Source of the DNA: Canibacter zhuwentaonis
Lineage (GTDB): Bacteria; Actinomycetota; Actinomycetes; Actinomycetales; Microbacteriaceae
Assembly (NCBI RefSeq): GCF_018531125.1
Contig: NZ_JAHDSY010000001.1
Length of the DNA stretch: 64,000 nucleotides
Reading direction: 5' to 3' (one strand)
The notes below the pieces were generated by a model. That model searched no databases and was not told the DNA's origin. It was given only the letters and a program-made list of their open reading frames with translations. The position numbers and the translations under genes were made by a program. This document shows positions 43,327-52,799 of the stretch, piece after piece. The first letter of the stretch is position 1; each line of letters opens with the position of its first letter.

Positions 43327-44919
43327 TTATGGTGCTGTGGATTTATTTTTTCTGCTGTGCACAAAAGATGCGCAGCCTGCTAGAAACAGCCCGAGCAGCC
43401 CGGAGCATATCCAGAATCCGGCAATTATGTGACCCAGCTGTGCTGCCGGGGTTATGCCGGTTGTGCGCTGCAACTCGACCACTGCCCCGCCGCTCTCGTG
43501 CCAGAAAATAAGTTCTGTGAGTTTTCCCGTGTCCGGCGCTATAACACCGCTCGGACCGCGTGTGGAAACGGCAACCGTGTAGCGACCGGTACTCAGAGAT
43601 TGTAGCCTGGCGAGCGCTAACTGTTGCGCAGCCTGATCCGCGGATCCGAAATCCGCATTGTTTGTCTGGGTGATAACGTATTCTGCGCCGGAAGCGAGCA
43701 TTAACCGTTGGTGATTGTCGTAAATCATATCGTAACAGATCGCAATTCCAGCGGTTGAACTGCCAATTTGCATAACCGAGTCTGTAACCCCAGGAGTGTA
43801 TTCGAGGTTAATTAATTTCACCAGCTCGGGCGCAATTTTAGTAAAAAAGTCACGGTGAGGCATATACTCAGCAAAAGGCACCGGGTATTTTTTATCGTAG
43901 CGCTCTACAACCTGCCCGGACTCTGCTATTAGCAGTGCAGAATTGGTGTAAAAATCTGTGCCGTTGGCGGCAGTGTTGGGCAGCACCGCTCCGGCAAGCA
44001 CGGGGGCTTTAGCGCGCTTTGCAAGCTCGGTAATACGCGCTCTGTTGCGGTAGTTGTCAATGAGCGCATATTCTGCGGCGTTTTCGGGAAAAATAATCAT
44101 ATCAAGCTGCTGCTGAGTGTTGTCAAGCAGAGTGTTTGCCTCTTGCAGGTGGGCTTTTATGATGTCGCCGTTTTTGCGGTTATCGAATATTCCAGCGGCA
44201 ACATTGCCCTGCACAATCCCCGTGCGCACTGGCTCGCCCACGTGCGGGAGTGTGATTTTAGGCAGCAGCAGAGTTGCGTACACAACGGCCGTTGCTGTTA
44301 AAGCCGTAAGTGCTGCCGCGCTGCTGCTGCGCCGTTTTGCTGCGCCTTTTCGGTGGCAGTGCCAGGCCGCAACCGGCAGCACCGCAACGAGCGTTACAAG
44401 CGCTGTGCATCCGGTAATTCCAAGGTAAGAAACCAGTTTTGCAAAGGGCGATTCGAGAAGTACCGCGCTTGTGCGAGCCCAGGCGAATCCGCCGTATGGA
44501 ATGCTTGAAGCGAGCGTTTCGCGCACCACCCACAGCCCGGTAACGCTCAGCGTCTGCGCCGAAATTAGTGCGTGCCGGTTGTGCAACAGTGAGATTTTGG
44601 GCAGCGAGTTGACTGTGAAAGTGGCAGCGGCGGCGAATAACACCGTCCACGTTATCATAACCGAGCTAAGCGCTAGCCACGGCACAATTCCCAAGTAGAA
44701 AGTGAGCCACTCAATGTGCGCCAGCCAGAAAGACGCCCCAAAGACGCCCCCGATTAAAGCGGCGGCGACCGGTTTTAACCCCCAGAAGCTAAGGGTAAAA
44801 ATGGTTAGCGCGGGAATTCCCAGATACCAGATGCCAATGTCTGGCATGGCGGCATCGAGCATCAGCCCCGCACCCGAGGCGGCCGCTATCCGCAGTAAAA
44901 AAAGCCGTTTTTTTACCAT
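43327..44919 (-). CDS. lnt: Apolipoprotein N-acyltransferase
   Basis: 530 residues. About six membrane helices in the first 220 residues are followed by the nitrilase-fold domain with the catalytic triad Glu in IIFPENAAEYAL, Lys in YDKKYPVPFAEYMPH and Cys in GIAICYDMIYD. A final membrane helix (IIAGFWICSGLLGLFLAGC) precedes a basic tail. It adds the third acyl chain to lipoproteins such as the CtaC and FKBP proteins encoded here. The ATG directly adjoins the helY stop. Confidence 0.94.
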   Translation of the reverse strand: MVKKRLFLLRIAAASGAGLMLDAAMPDIGIWYLGIPALTIFTLSFWGLKPVAAALIGGVFGASFWLAHIEWLTFYLGIVPWLALSSVMITWTVLFAAAATFTVNSLPKISLLHNRHALISAQTLSVTGLWVVRETLASSIPYGGFAWARTSAVLLESPFAKLVSYLGITGCTALVTLVAVLPVAAWHCHRKGAAKRRSSSAAALTALTATAVVYATLLLPKITLPHVGEPVRTGIVQGNVAAGIFDNRKNGDIIKAHLQEANTLLDNTQQQLDMIIFPENAAEYALIDNYRNRARITELAKRAKAPVLAGAVLPNTAANGTDFYTNSALLIAESGQVVERYDKKYPVPFAEYMPHRDFFTKIAPELVKLINLEYTPGVTDSVMQIGSSTAGIAICYDMIYDNHQRLMLASGAEYVITQTNNADFGSADQAAQQLALARLQSLSTGRYTVAVSTRGPSGVIAPDTGKLTELIFWHESGGAVVELQRTTGITPAAQLGHIIAGFWICSGLLGLFLAGCASFVHSRKNKSTAP

Positions 44920-47169
44920 TTAGGCTACTGAACTCTCAACAATTCCGTACATTATTTTGCCTCGGGCGCTGCGCGCAAGGTTGGCGACGGTCAGCAGGTT
45001 GAGGGTGTTTACCGTGTCTGCGTCAGTGCTATTGATCACGGTTTCACAGGCCTGTGCGATTTGCCCCAGCAAATCGGCGGTCTGTTTGATCCAGCGCAGA
45101 AAATCACCCGCGCTAAGCCCGCTCTCGGTAAGGATTTGCGTAAGCGATTTTTTGTTCGCCCAGGCGTCCATAACCCAGGCAGAATATGTGAAAGGAGCGA
45201 ACGTGGGCGGCAGTTTGTACGCCCTCTCAATAGCATCAAGACCGGCCCAGAGCTTAATTGTTTCATCCATTGCCCGCTGCCACTCGGAGCTTAGCGGATA
45301 GCTCCCCGCAGCGGTTTCACCGCGCCGCGGTTCATATGTGAGGGTTGCTATTAAAGCCGCAAACTCCTGCGGGGTGAGCCGGTGCCACAGTTTATGCTTA
45401 AGCGCGGTTACTGTAAGCAGGGCTTTTTCGCCATAGAGCCTGGTTAGCGCCAGCCCCCACACGCTCGGCCGTAGATTTTGAGAATATCCCGCGGTGTTTT
45501 CTGCGTCAGCGGGCACAAGATATTTAAGCTCTGTTAAAACTTGCGTAACTCGCTCAAACTCGCGCGCAATGCTGTTGGTCTGGCTTTTCACGCGCTGCGC
45601 AAGCCTTCTAACTTTTTTACGCAGCGGTTTTTCCCGCTCGCGCCAGATTTCAGCCGCCGTGTCATCGCCGTCGGTGATCGCTTTGCGGTAAGCTGCCAGG
45701 GAGCGCTCTGCCGCGGCTAGCTCTGCGGCATCCGCGACGACCGCACGATCCGCTTGAAACTGCGCAAACGAGCGCTCCAGAGTTTTGCGCACCTGCGATA
45801 TTTCACGCTCGCGCAGCAGATTCACCGTCATATTGTATGTCGGTCTGAAGCTTGACCTAACAGGATAGGAGCGCGCTCCTGCGAGAGACTCAACAACCTC
45901 GAGATCGAGCGAATCTTCCCACAAAATTACCGCGTGCCCCTCGGTGTCAAGCCCACGCCTGCCCGCGCGCCCCGTTAGCTGCGTGTATTCGCCGCTTGAA
46001 AGGTAAACCCGTTCAACACCGTTGAACTTTTTCAGTTGCTCAAGCACAACCGCTTTTGCCGGCATATTGATACCGAGCGCGAGCGTTTCCGTTGCAAAAA
46101 CAACTTTCACAAGCCTGCGCAGAAAGAGCTGTTCAACAACGGCTTTTAGCTGCGGCAGCATTCCAGCGTGGTGGGCAGCGATTCCGTGCTCGAGCGCACG
46201 CAGCCAGGAGTTAATTCTTAAAATCCGGTGTTCATCTTTAGAGAGAGTCGCCACCGCCAGCTGGGCAATTGTGAGAATCTGGCGTTTTTCATCCGCCGTG
46301 TTCAAATCAATTCCCGCCCGTAAACACTGTGACACCGCCAGATCGCAGCCTGCTCTGCTGAAAATAAAAACAATGGCTGGCACAAGATCTTTGCTATTGA
46401 GCATTTCAACAACATCGTAGTGCGCGATTTTACCGCGCGATTTTTTGCGCGGCGCCGCACCCCTTGCGCGCTTGCCCTTTAACGGTTTTAAATATTTTAG
46501 ATCCGGATTGAGTTTACCGTTTTTGTGCAGTGGATAGATGCGCTCCCGGGTTAAAATGTGCTGGAACAGCGGTGTGGGACGTCTTTCTGAGATGATCACC
46601 TCAGTGTTGCCGTGCACCGTGTGGATCCAATCTCCCAGCTCTTCAACGTTGGAAACGGTTGCAGAAAGCCCCACCAGTAGCACGTGCTGTGGAATGTGCA
46701 GAATTATTTCTTCCCACACAGCTCCGCGATACTGATCGCCGAGATAGTGCACCTCGTCGAGGATTACACAGCCGAGATTATGAAGGCGCGACACGTCGGC
46801 ATAGATAATATTGCGTAGCACCTCGGTTGTCATAACCTTAATCGGGGCGTCCTGATTGATCGTGTTATCGCCCGTTAAAAGAGCTACCTGATCGGCGCCG
46901 TAGCGCTTGCACAGCTCCGCGTATTTCTGGTTAGAAAGGGCTTTAATCGGCGCGGTGTAAATAACATCCTGGTTTTTTTCGTGGCGAGCGAGCATAATCG
47001 CAAATTCGGCGACCGTGGTTTTACCCGAACCGGTTGGTGCGGCAACTAAAACCGAGTTGCCGCAGAGCAGTCTTTCGCAGGCTGCTTTTTGGAAGGGATC
47101 AAGCGGATATTCTAGCTGGGATTCAAAAAAATCAAGCGCATCAGAATCGTTCATACTGTTAAACATCAT
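44920..47169 (-). CDS. helY: DEAD/DEAH-box RNA helicase, HelY/Mtr4-like
   Basis: 749 residues, shorter than the roughly 900 of typical HelY. Superfamily 2 motifs are present: APTGSGKTTVAEFA, APIKALSNQKY, ILDEVHYLGD, GLSATVSN, VFATETLALGINMPAK and TQLTGRAGRRGLD. The remaining C-terminal helical region matches the family's DSHCT-like end. It probably unwinds structured RNA. A start at ATG 47169 overlaps tatC by 11 bases; an ATG at 47154 is an alternative. The tatC-helY-lnt order is conserved in Actinobacteria. Confidence 0.93.
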   Translation of the reverse strand: MMFNSMNDSDALDFFESQLEYPLDPFQKAACERLLCGNSVLVAAPTGSGKTTVAEFAIMLARHEKNQDVIYTAPIKALSNQKYAELCKRYGADQVALLTGDNTINQDAPIKVMTTEVLRNIIYADVSRLHNLGCVILDEVHYLGDQYRGAVWEEIILHIPQHVLLVGLSATVSNVEELGDWIHTVHGNTEVIISERRPTPLFQHILTRERIYPLHKNGKLNPDLKYLKPLKGKRARGAAPRKKSRGKIAHYDVVEMLNSKDLVPAIVFIFSRAGCDLAVSQCLRAGIDLNTADEKRQILTIAQLAVATLSKDEHRILRINSWLRALEHGIAAHHAGMLPQLKAVVEQLFLRRLVKVVFATETLALGINMPAKAVVLEQLKKFNGVERVYLSSGEYTQLTGRAGRRGLDTEGHAVILWEDSLDLEVVESLAGARSYPVRSSFRPTYNMTVNLLREREISQVRKTLERSFAQFQADRAVVADAAELAAAERSLAAYRKAITDGDDTAAEIWREREKPLRKKVRRLAQRVKSQTNSIAREFERVTQVLTELKYLVPADAENTAGYSQNLRPSVWGLALTRLYGEKALLTVTALKHKLWHRLTPQEFAALIATLTYEPRRGETAAGSYPLSSEWQRAMDETIKLWAGLDAIERAYKLPPTFAPFTYSAWVMDAWANKKSLTQILTESGLSAGDFLRWIKQTADLLGQIAQACETVINSTDADTVNTLNLLTVANLARSARGKIMYGIVESSVA

Positions 47170-47950
47170 ACTCGGCGAAGGTTTTGCGTTGCTGCCTAGC
47201 TTTGCGGCGGTCGTGGAAGTAGGCTAGTATAGCCGCAACAGCGTACAGCAGAATCATCGGGGTTGCAATTAAAAACATACTAAAAACTTCAACCGAAGGT
47301 GTTACCGAAGCTGCAAAAACTAAAATTATAAGCACTGCAATGCGCCACTTGCTAATAACTGACTTTGCCGACAGCACATCGACGAAATTGAGCAGCACAA
47401 TAAAAACGGGGAGCACAAAGCCGATGCCGACGGAGATCGTCAAAGTTGTTGCAAAGTTTAGATAGTCTCCCGCGGTTAAAAGCAGGGCATCCTGCTTGGA
47501 GGAGAAGCTTGTTAAAATCCGGACAATTTTGGGCAGCGCCCACCACGCAACAACCGCGCCGCTCAGAAAGAGGGGCACAGATGCGCCAAGAAACACCGCT
47601 GCAGCTATTTTTTCGCGTTTTTTAAGCGCGGGTATGAAAAAAGCCCATATTTGGTAGAGCCAGATTGGGCTAGCAATAAAAATTGCGATAACAAATGCGA
47701 TTTTAAGTTTTAGCCCGAAAGAACCTGTGACGTCGGTGAACGCGATATGCGCAATGCGGTTATCCTCGTGTGAGATTTCGTTAATCGGTGCGCGTAAAAT
47801 CTCCCACACGTAATCCGCCAGAAACCATCCGCCGATAATCGCCACAGCAACCGCGATTAGGCAAACTATAAATCTTTTGCGCAGTTCTATTAAGTGCTCC
47901 CCTAAACGCATTCGCGCTTCGGGGTTGGCTTTTTTTCTGTTTCTGCTCAC
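47159..47950 (-). CDS. tatC: Twin-arginine translocase subunit TatC
   Basis: 263 residues with six membrane helices. Markers are RLGEHLIELRKRFIVCLIAVAV, FTDVTGSFGLKLKIAFVIAIFIASPIWLYQIWAFFIPALKKREK and a final helix with ASVTPSVEVFSMFLIATPMILLY. It recognises twin-Arg signal peptides. GTG at 47950 overlaps pafBC by four bases. The tatA gene normally just upstream in Actinobacteria is not here. Confidence 0.96.
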   Translation of the reverse strand: MSRNRKKANPEARMRLGEHLIELRKRFIVCLIAVAVAIIGGWFLADYVWEILRAPINEISHEDNRIAHIAFTDVTGSFGLKLKIAFVIAIFIASPIWLYQIWAFFIPALKKREKIAAAVFLGASVPLFLSGAVVAWWALPKIVRILTSFSSKQDALLLTAGDYLNFATTLTISVGIGFVLPVFIVLLNFVDVLSAKSVISKWRIAVLIILVFAASVTPSVEVFSMFLIATPMILLYAVAAILAYFHDRRKARQQRKTFAEYDV

Positions 47951-50052
47951 GGTTGTTGGGTTATATGTTGCTGTTCTCTGGACAGCTTTGTTTGTAAATG
48001 GTTTAAAGCATTTTGCGCGGCTTTGGCTGCGGCTCTGCGTTTATTCTCTGGCTTTATGATTGCTAGCTGACCGCACCCCGCTCTTAAAAAGCGGTTAAAG
48101 CTAGTATCGTTCCAGATATCGCATTGCCCATGCGCAAAGTTCTGTTCCAGAAACTTCGTATCTCTTGTAGACACTTTACGGTAGGAAAACTCTGGCTTAT
48201 AGTCACTGACTAGGAATTTATGCGCGCTATCAATTAGAAAATCAACCTTATCGCTAGTGGAGTTTCTAGTAGCTCTTCTAGCTTCTTGTGCCTTTTTCTG
48301 GAATAAAATTATTTGTTCTAGCACCTCCGTATCGTTGTTAGAACTCAGATTAGACATTGCCGCACATATAAAATTATGCACAATTTTCTTTTGGTAACAA
48401 TATGCGTATAATCGCCACTGCCCGTTTAGATACTCTATGTTAAGAGGAAACACTTCGCGATTTTTTGAGACCCTACCATCCCTGTAGGTGTAGTCAAAAG
48501 TAACCTTTTTATTTTCTGTGAGCGCGTTGTAAAGAATATTTACGTTATTAGAGGTGACCGAGCTTATGCTGGGTGAGTCGATCTCTTGATGCGCGATAAT
48601 ACTAGGGCGATTATCCTCTTCTCGTTGAAGTTTACGCAATTTTTTGATTGTCTTTTTAGCGTCTGCAGCCATTTCTCCATCAAATAAGTGCGTTACAATT
48701 TCAATTACTGATATTAGCATTTGAAGCTCACTATCAGTAAAAGCCAGTGGTCGCATATCGAATGTGCCGTCAAACTCTAAACCACTTTGGTCTTGAGACT
48801 CCGCAAAACTTATAGTATCTTGCGACTTAGTAAACAACTCTGCAAGAGTGGTAAATGTTTCCCTATTGCAGTCAAAGGTTGTTTCAAGTTCTGTAAATGT
48901 TATTTTTTCTCCATACTTTTTTTTAATAAACCATCCAATCTGAGCCATGGAATATGCCAGAACCGTGGTGTTTGGCACAGATAATTCGCGACCGTTAGAC
49001 TCTTTAGAGCCGCCAGTGTTATCGACCTTGAAACTTTCGTTAGCAGTAGAATTGTTTAATTGCAGTGCGCGCCCATATATTGACGCAAGCTCTTCAAGTA
49101 TTGCAGGAGGACCAATAACTGCGGAAGCAAAATTAAATGCGATCAGCTCTCTGGCAAAATCCGCGTAGTCGGCAGTGTTATAGTGCAAAACACCGTTGTC
49201 AAATGTTTTAGGTTTTAGTGATTTTGTAAACTCGGGAGGGTTTCTGCCCTCGTGGATATAGGTATCTATTATTTCAGCGGTGAGTTGCGCATTAAAAAAT
49301 ACTTCTTGTTGAGAAGCTCTGTTTTGTATTTCTTCCACGAGCGCTTGCAGTGCGCTCGCAGACAGAGGCTTATGATCACTCGATCTTGTAGCAAGCTTTA
49401 TTTTGCCAACAAAGCGACTTAGTAAAAACACGCGGGGTTCTTTTTTGTCGCAGTCATAGCAGAATAGATGCCACCTGCTTTCAAAAAAATACAGTTGCTG
49501 TGGTGAAACAGTGCGAGCGCTAACCGTACTATCTGGTTTTCTATATTCGAACGATATATTTTTATTGTAAATAATCGCTTCTAGTACTTTATCAACCTGC
49601 CATACCCAGTGCTTAGACCCCTCGCGCACTATGATTTTAGAGAAATTAATATCTTTAATTATGCCAGCAAGTTTTAGAAATGTTGTGTACGCTAAGGAAT
49701 CACTGGTTCCGTGCGAAAGATAATCAATTGCGGCGCGGATAATAATTCTTTCGCCAGACTCCAGACGAAAATCTTTGGCGATGAAACTGCTTTTGGTATC
49801 TATTGAATACAGGTTTTTGCTACCTTTTTTCGTAATTAAGTTCCGCACACTGATTTTAACGCCGCACTGTTCCAGATCTTTTATATCACGCTGAAATTTT
49901 TTGATAGAGCTATTGATGTTTTTAGATTTATATTCTTTGATTTCTTGGATATGCTTAAAATTATTGTCTTCCCTTAAACTCATTTCTGTTGCAGATAAAA
50001 TATTCATTAGTTTCAACTGTCTAAGCGTAGCTGCTTTGCTGTTTTCATGCAT
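47947..50052 (-). CDS. pafBC: Fused PafB-PafC WYL-domain DNA-damage transcriptional regulator
   Basis: 701 residues, double the size of single PafB or PafC. Order: N-terminal winged helix (about 8-90), first WYL domain (about 165-235, SRWHLFCYDCDKKEPRVFLL), WCX-like part to about 335, a Ser/Asn/Gly-rich linker (about 340-365), second helix-turn-helix (about 372-435), second WYL domain (about 520-595, GQWRLYAYCYQKKIVHNFICA) and second WCX part. PafBC activates the SOS-independent DNA-damage response in Actinobacteria, and a natural fusion is known in Arthrobacter. The gene looks visibly more AT-rich and Asn/Lys/Ser-rich than neighbours. Confidence 0.88.
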   Translation of the reverse strand: MHENSKAATLRQLKLMNILSATEMSLREDNNFKHIQEIKEYKSKNINSSIKKFQRDIKDLEQCGVKISVRNLITKKGSKNLYSIDTKSSFIAKDFRLESGERIIIRAAIDYLSHGTSDSLAYTTFLKLAGIIKDINFSKIIVREGSKHWVWQVDKVLEAIIYNKNISFEYRKPDSTVSARTVSPQQLYFFESRWHLFCYDCDKKEPRVFLLSRFVGKIKLATRSSDHKPLSASALQALVEEIQNRASQQEVFFNAQLTAEIIDTYIHEGRNPPEFTKSLKPKTFDNGVLHYNTADYADFARELIAFNFASAVIGPPAILEELASIYGRALQLNNSTANESFKVDNTGGSKESNGRELSVPNTTVLAYSMAQIGWFIKKKYGEKITFTELETTFDCNRETFTTLAELFTKSQDTISFAESQDQSGLEFDGTFDMRPLAFTDSELQMLISVIEIVTHLFDGEMAADAKKTIKKLRKLQREEDNRPSIIAHQEIDSPSISSVTSNNVNILYNALTENKKVTFDYTYRDGRVSKNREVFPLNIEYLNGQWRLYAYCYQKKIVHNFICAAMSNLSSNNDTEVLEQIILFQKKAQEARRATRNSTSDKVDFLIDSAHKFLVSDYKPEFSYRKVSTRDTKFLEQNFAHGQCDIWNDTSFNRFLRAGCGQLAIIKPENKRRAAAKAAQNALNHLQTKLSREQQHITQQP

Positions 50053-50055
50053 ACT

Positions 50056-51033
50056 TTACTCCGATGCTAGAACATCCACAACAAGAACTTGCGCGGGTGT
50101 TGCTTGGCTGGCATCGCTCTTAGCGGGCATCAAGATTACAACCTGAGACCCAACAGGCACGCCGTTAAGCTCATTTCGCCAAGAGACTGCTGGATCATCT
50201 GCCGGGATGATCATTGGTCCGTCATTCCAGGTAGAAGCGGTGACTTTACCCGCCCAGCTAACTGATAAAACCTGCGCAACAACGTTACTGCCCGCATGCA
50301 CACTGCGCCCTTCGCCTTTAATGCGCAGCGCGCTGCGCAACTCGCTAGGCGCCTGCTGTGGCGGCAACACAACACCGGGATCACCTGCGGCTGTGCGTGT
50401 CACCGCGGGAAAGCCGTTAGGCAAGGGCTGTTCTTTGCCCGATGCTTTGAAGTTGCTGGTGTTTTTAACATCAATATAGGCGATAGCCGCCGCGCCCTCG
50501 CTCAGCCCGCTGCGTAAGAATCCGGCAGCCTCTTTTGGTGTCATAGCAACTGTCACCCGCTGCCCCGGCAGAGCGCACAGCGCCGCATCGCTGAGCACGT
50601 TAAGGCCGCGCTTTTCAGGAACCGCAAGAAAATCAGCGGCAGAGTTCTTGCTCGATGTTGAATACACGCGAGCGCCGGTTACCGAGTCATAAATATTAAT
50701 ATCCGCCGTTACAATCGCGGGAGCTGCAACAACTGCTTTACCTTGCGCAGTTTCGCTCGCGGATACTGACCGCGCAATTGTTGCAGTGTCGGCAGTCTGA
50801 TCCGCCGTGGTAACGGTGCGTTGCGCAACCGTCACGGGCAGCGCGGTTGCCGGTTTGATGCTGTCTCCTAAGGGAACAGATGCCTTCGCGGCATAGGCAT
50901 CGCTTACAGCGCCGCTGCTAAGCGGATTTTCGCACTCTGCAGCTGCAGACTCGGCGGTTGAACTCTGAGCACAGCCCGCCAGTGCGGCAACGGTGACCGC
51001 AACACACAGCGGAGCAATTAACCTGTGGCGCAT
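50056..51033 (-). CDS. Secreted FKBP-type peptidyl-prolyl isomerase lipoprotein
   Basis: 325 residues. A lipoprotein signal peptide (APLCVAVTVAALAGC) is followed by a Ser/Thr/Ala-rich region and two FKBP-like modules; the second has VVAQVLSVSWAGKVTASTWNDGPM and VPVGSQVVILMPA. The first module is poorly conserved, as usual in this actinobacterial group. It probably folds exported proteins. It lies just before pafBC, a standard neighbour. Confidence 0.88.
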   Translation of the reverse strand: MRHRLIAPLCVAVTVAALAGCAQSSTAESAAAECENPLSSGAVSDAYAAKASVPLGDSIKPATALPVTVAQRTVTTADQTADTATIARSVSASETAQGKAVVAAPAIVTADINIYDSVTGARVYSTSSKNSAADFLAVPEKRGLNVLSDAALCALPGQRVTVAMTPKEAAGFLRSGLSEGAAAIAYIDVKNTSNFKASGKEQPLPNGFPAVTRTAAGDPGVVLPPQQAPSELRSALRIKGEGRSVHAGSNVVAQVLSVSWAGKVTASTWNDGPMIIPADDPAVSWRNELNGVPVGSQVVILMPAKSDASQATPAQVLVVDVLASE

Positions 51034-51069
51034 TAGATTCCTTTCAGCGATTGTAAATATTCTACTCCA

Positions 51070-52071
51070 TTAAACAGACTGGTTGTGGTTGGACGATCCG
51101 GCGGGTGCGGTTCTAGCTGCGGCGAATTTCTGTGCGTCGCGCACCTTTTTGCGCAAAACTTTCTCGCTCTTGTGTAGTTCCCTAACCATTCCAGGAGTCC
51201 ATATTTCCAGATCCTCAGCAGAGTACTCAGATTTTGAGGCGCGCCGTTTCAACTCAGGCAAAACGGTGTCGGCCGATAGCTTACGAGCTGTTATCAAAAA
51301 TCCCGTATGTCCAACCATTCTGTGATCCGGGCGCACCGCCAGCCCTTCCACGTGCCAGGTGCGCACCATTGTTTCAGAGGCTTGCGGATGTGTGAACTGC
51401 CCAGTTTTTCGCACTGTCTCAACAAATCGCGAAAGCTGGGTAACGGTTGCAACATAGCTAATAATTACGCCCCCGGCAACAAGCGCGGTTGCTGCCGCTG
51501 CGACGCACTCCCAGGGCGCTAGCATATCAAGCACAACGCGATCAACTGACCCGGGCGCTGTAGTTGCGGGCAGAACATCTTGAAAATCGCCCACGCTCAG
51601 CTGCCAGTTGGGGGCTGCTCCGCCATAAAATGCGGTCACATTGGCGCTTGCAATTTCAGCAAACTCCGCGCGTCGTTCGATTGAGTGCACCGTGCCAGCG
51701 GAGCTAACTGCGCGCAACAGGTGCAGGGTGAGTGCTCCCGAGCCAACCCCGGCTTCGACAATGTTAAGCCCGGGCGCAATATCCGCCTGTGATACAATCT
51801 GTGCGGCATCCTTAGGGTACACAATTGCCGCTCCGCGTGGCATTGCCATAACGAAATCCGCGAGCAGAGGGCGGATCGCCAAAAACTCTTCCCCGCCCGA
51901 GGTTGTTAGTACGCTAGCGTCGTTGCGCCCAACAATTTCGTGGTGTGGAATAACCCCGCGGTGTGTGTGGAACTCGCCATCCGGGGTGAGTGTGATCGTG
52001 TACCGCTTGTTGCGCGACCCGGTTAGCTGCACTCTGTCGCCAAAAACAAAAGGACCGCGTGCTGCGCTCAT
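51070..52071 (-). CDS. trmI: tRNA (adenine-58-N1)-methyltransferase
   Basis: 333 residues. The N-terminal beta domain (GDRVQLTGSRNKRYTITL) and Rossmann domain (LNIVEAGVGSGALTLHLL, SIERRAEFAEIA, DRVVLDMLAPWE) are those of TrmI, which methylates A58 of tRNA. Its start overlaps the HAD gene stop (ATGA). The Ala/Ser-rich tail lies outside the fold. Confidence 0.94.
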   Translation of the reverse strand: MSAARGPFVFGDRVQLTGSRNKRYTITLTPDGEFHTHRGVIPHHEIVGRNDASVLTTSGGEEFLAIRPLLADFVMAMPRGAAIVYPKDAAQIVSQADIAPGLNIVEAGVGSGALTLHLLRAVSSAGTVHSIERRAEFAEIASANVTAFYGGAAPNWQLSVGDFQDVLPATTAPGSVDRVVLDMLAPWECVAAAATALVAGGVIISYVATVTQLSRFVETVRKTGQFTHPQASETMVRTWHVEGLAVRPDHRMVGHTGFLITARKLSADTVLPELKRRASKSEYSAEDLEIWTPGMVRELHKSEKVLRKKVRDAQKFAAARTAPAGSSNHNQSV

Positions 52072-52775
52072 AGGGTGTGTTTTCCTTGTCTCCTGGGTGA
52101 ATTATTTGCCCGGGTGTCTGCGAAGGTTGTAATCACGCGCTCGAGTGTGAAATCTTGCAGCGACGGCAAGACCAGGTGCGCTCCTGCGGCTGTGATATCA
52201 GCCAGGTATTTGACACCTATTGTAACAGCGCCCGCAGCGGTTGCAGAGTGGATACCCGGTAGTGAATCTTCAAAAGCAACGCAGCTGGTGATGCTAACGC
52301 CGATTTTAGCCGCCCCTGCCAGGTATGCTTCGGGGTGTGGTTTGCCGTGCGTCACGTTGTCGCCGCAGATAATCTCGGTGAACGTATTTAGCGGGAGCAG
52401 TTTTTGCACGTTTGATACAACGTTACGAAAAGCCATTGTGACAAGCACGTTTGGGATACCCGCAGCAACTGCCTGGGCGAGTAACTCTCGCGCACCTGGC
52501 CGCCACGGAAATTCGCCCCGCGCGCAAATCTCACTCACTCGCCCGGTCTGATCGGCAATAATCTGCTCTGTAGGGAGCGCAACCCCGTGCGCTTGAAAAA
52601 TCTTGGCGCCCTCAAGCAGAGTCGCGCCGACCAGTTGTCGACGGCTCGCCTCGGTTAAGCGCGCGTCGTATCGCGCGAGAATTTCATCCGCCGCGGTATT
52701 CCAAATACTGTGCGAGTCGATAATAGTGCCGTCCATATCCCAGAGCAGTGCCGCTGGTTTTGTGGTGTGTGACAT
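52068..52775 (-). CDS. HAD family hydrolase (beta-phosphoglucomutase-like)
   Basis: 235 residues. Motif I LLWDMDGTIIDS, motif II VLVTMAF, a Lys-bearing GKPHPEAYL (motif III) and VAFEDSLPGIHSATAAG (motif IV) define subfamily I HAD phosphatases. Substrate is unknown. It lies beside trmI and is coupled to it by a four-base overlap. The helical cap is between motifs I and II. Confidence 0.88.
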   Translation of the reverse strand: MSHTTKPAALLWDMDGTIIDSHSIWNTAADEILARYDARLTEASRRQLVGATLLEGAKIFQAHGVALPTEQIIADQTGRVSEICARGEFPWRPGARELLAQAVAAGIPNVLVTMAFRNVVSNVQKLLPLNTFTEIICGDNVTHGKPHPEAYLAGAAKIGVSITSCVAFEDSLPGIHSATAAGAVTIGVKYLADITAAGAHLVLPSLQDFTLERVITTFADTRANNSPRRQGKHTL

Positions 52776-52799
52776 TTTGCTCCTTAGCTTTTGAGGCGG

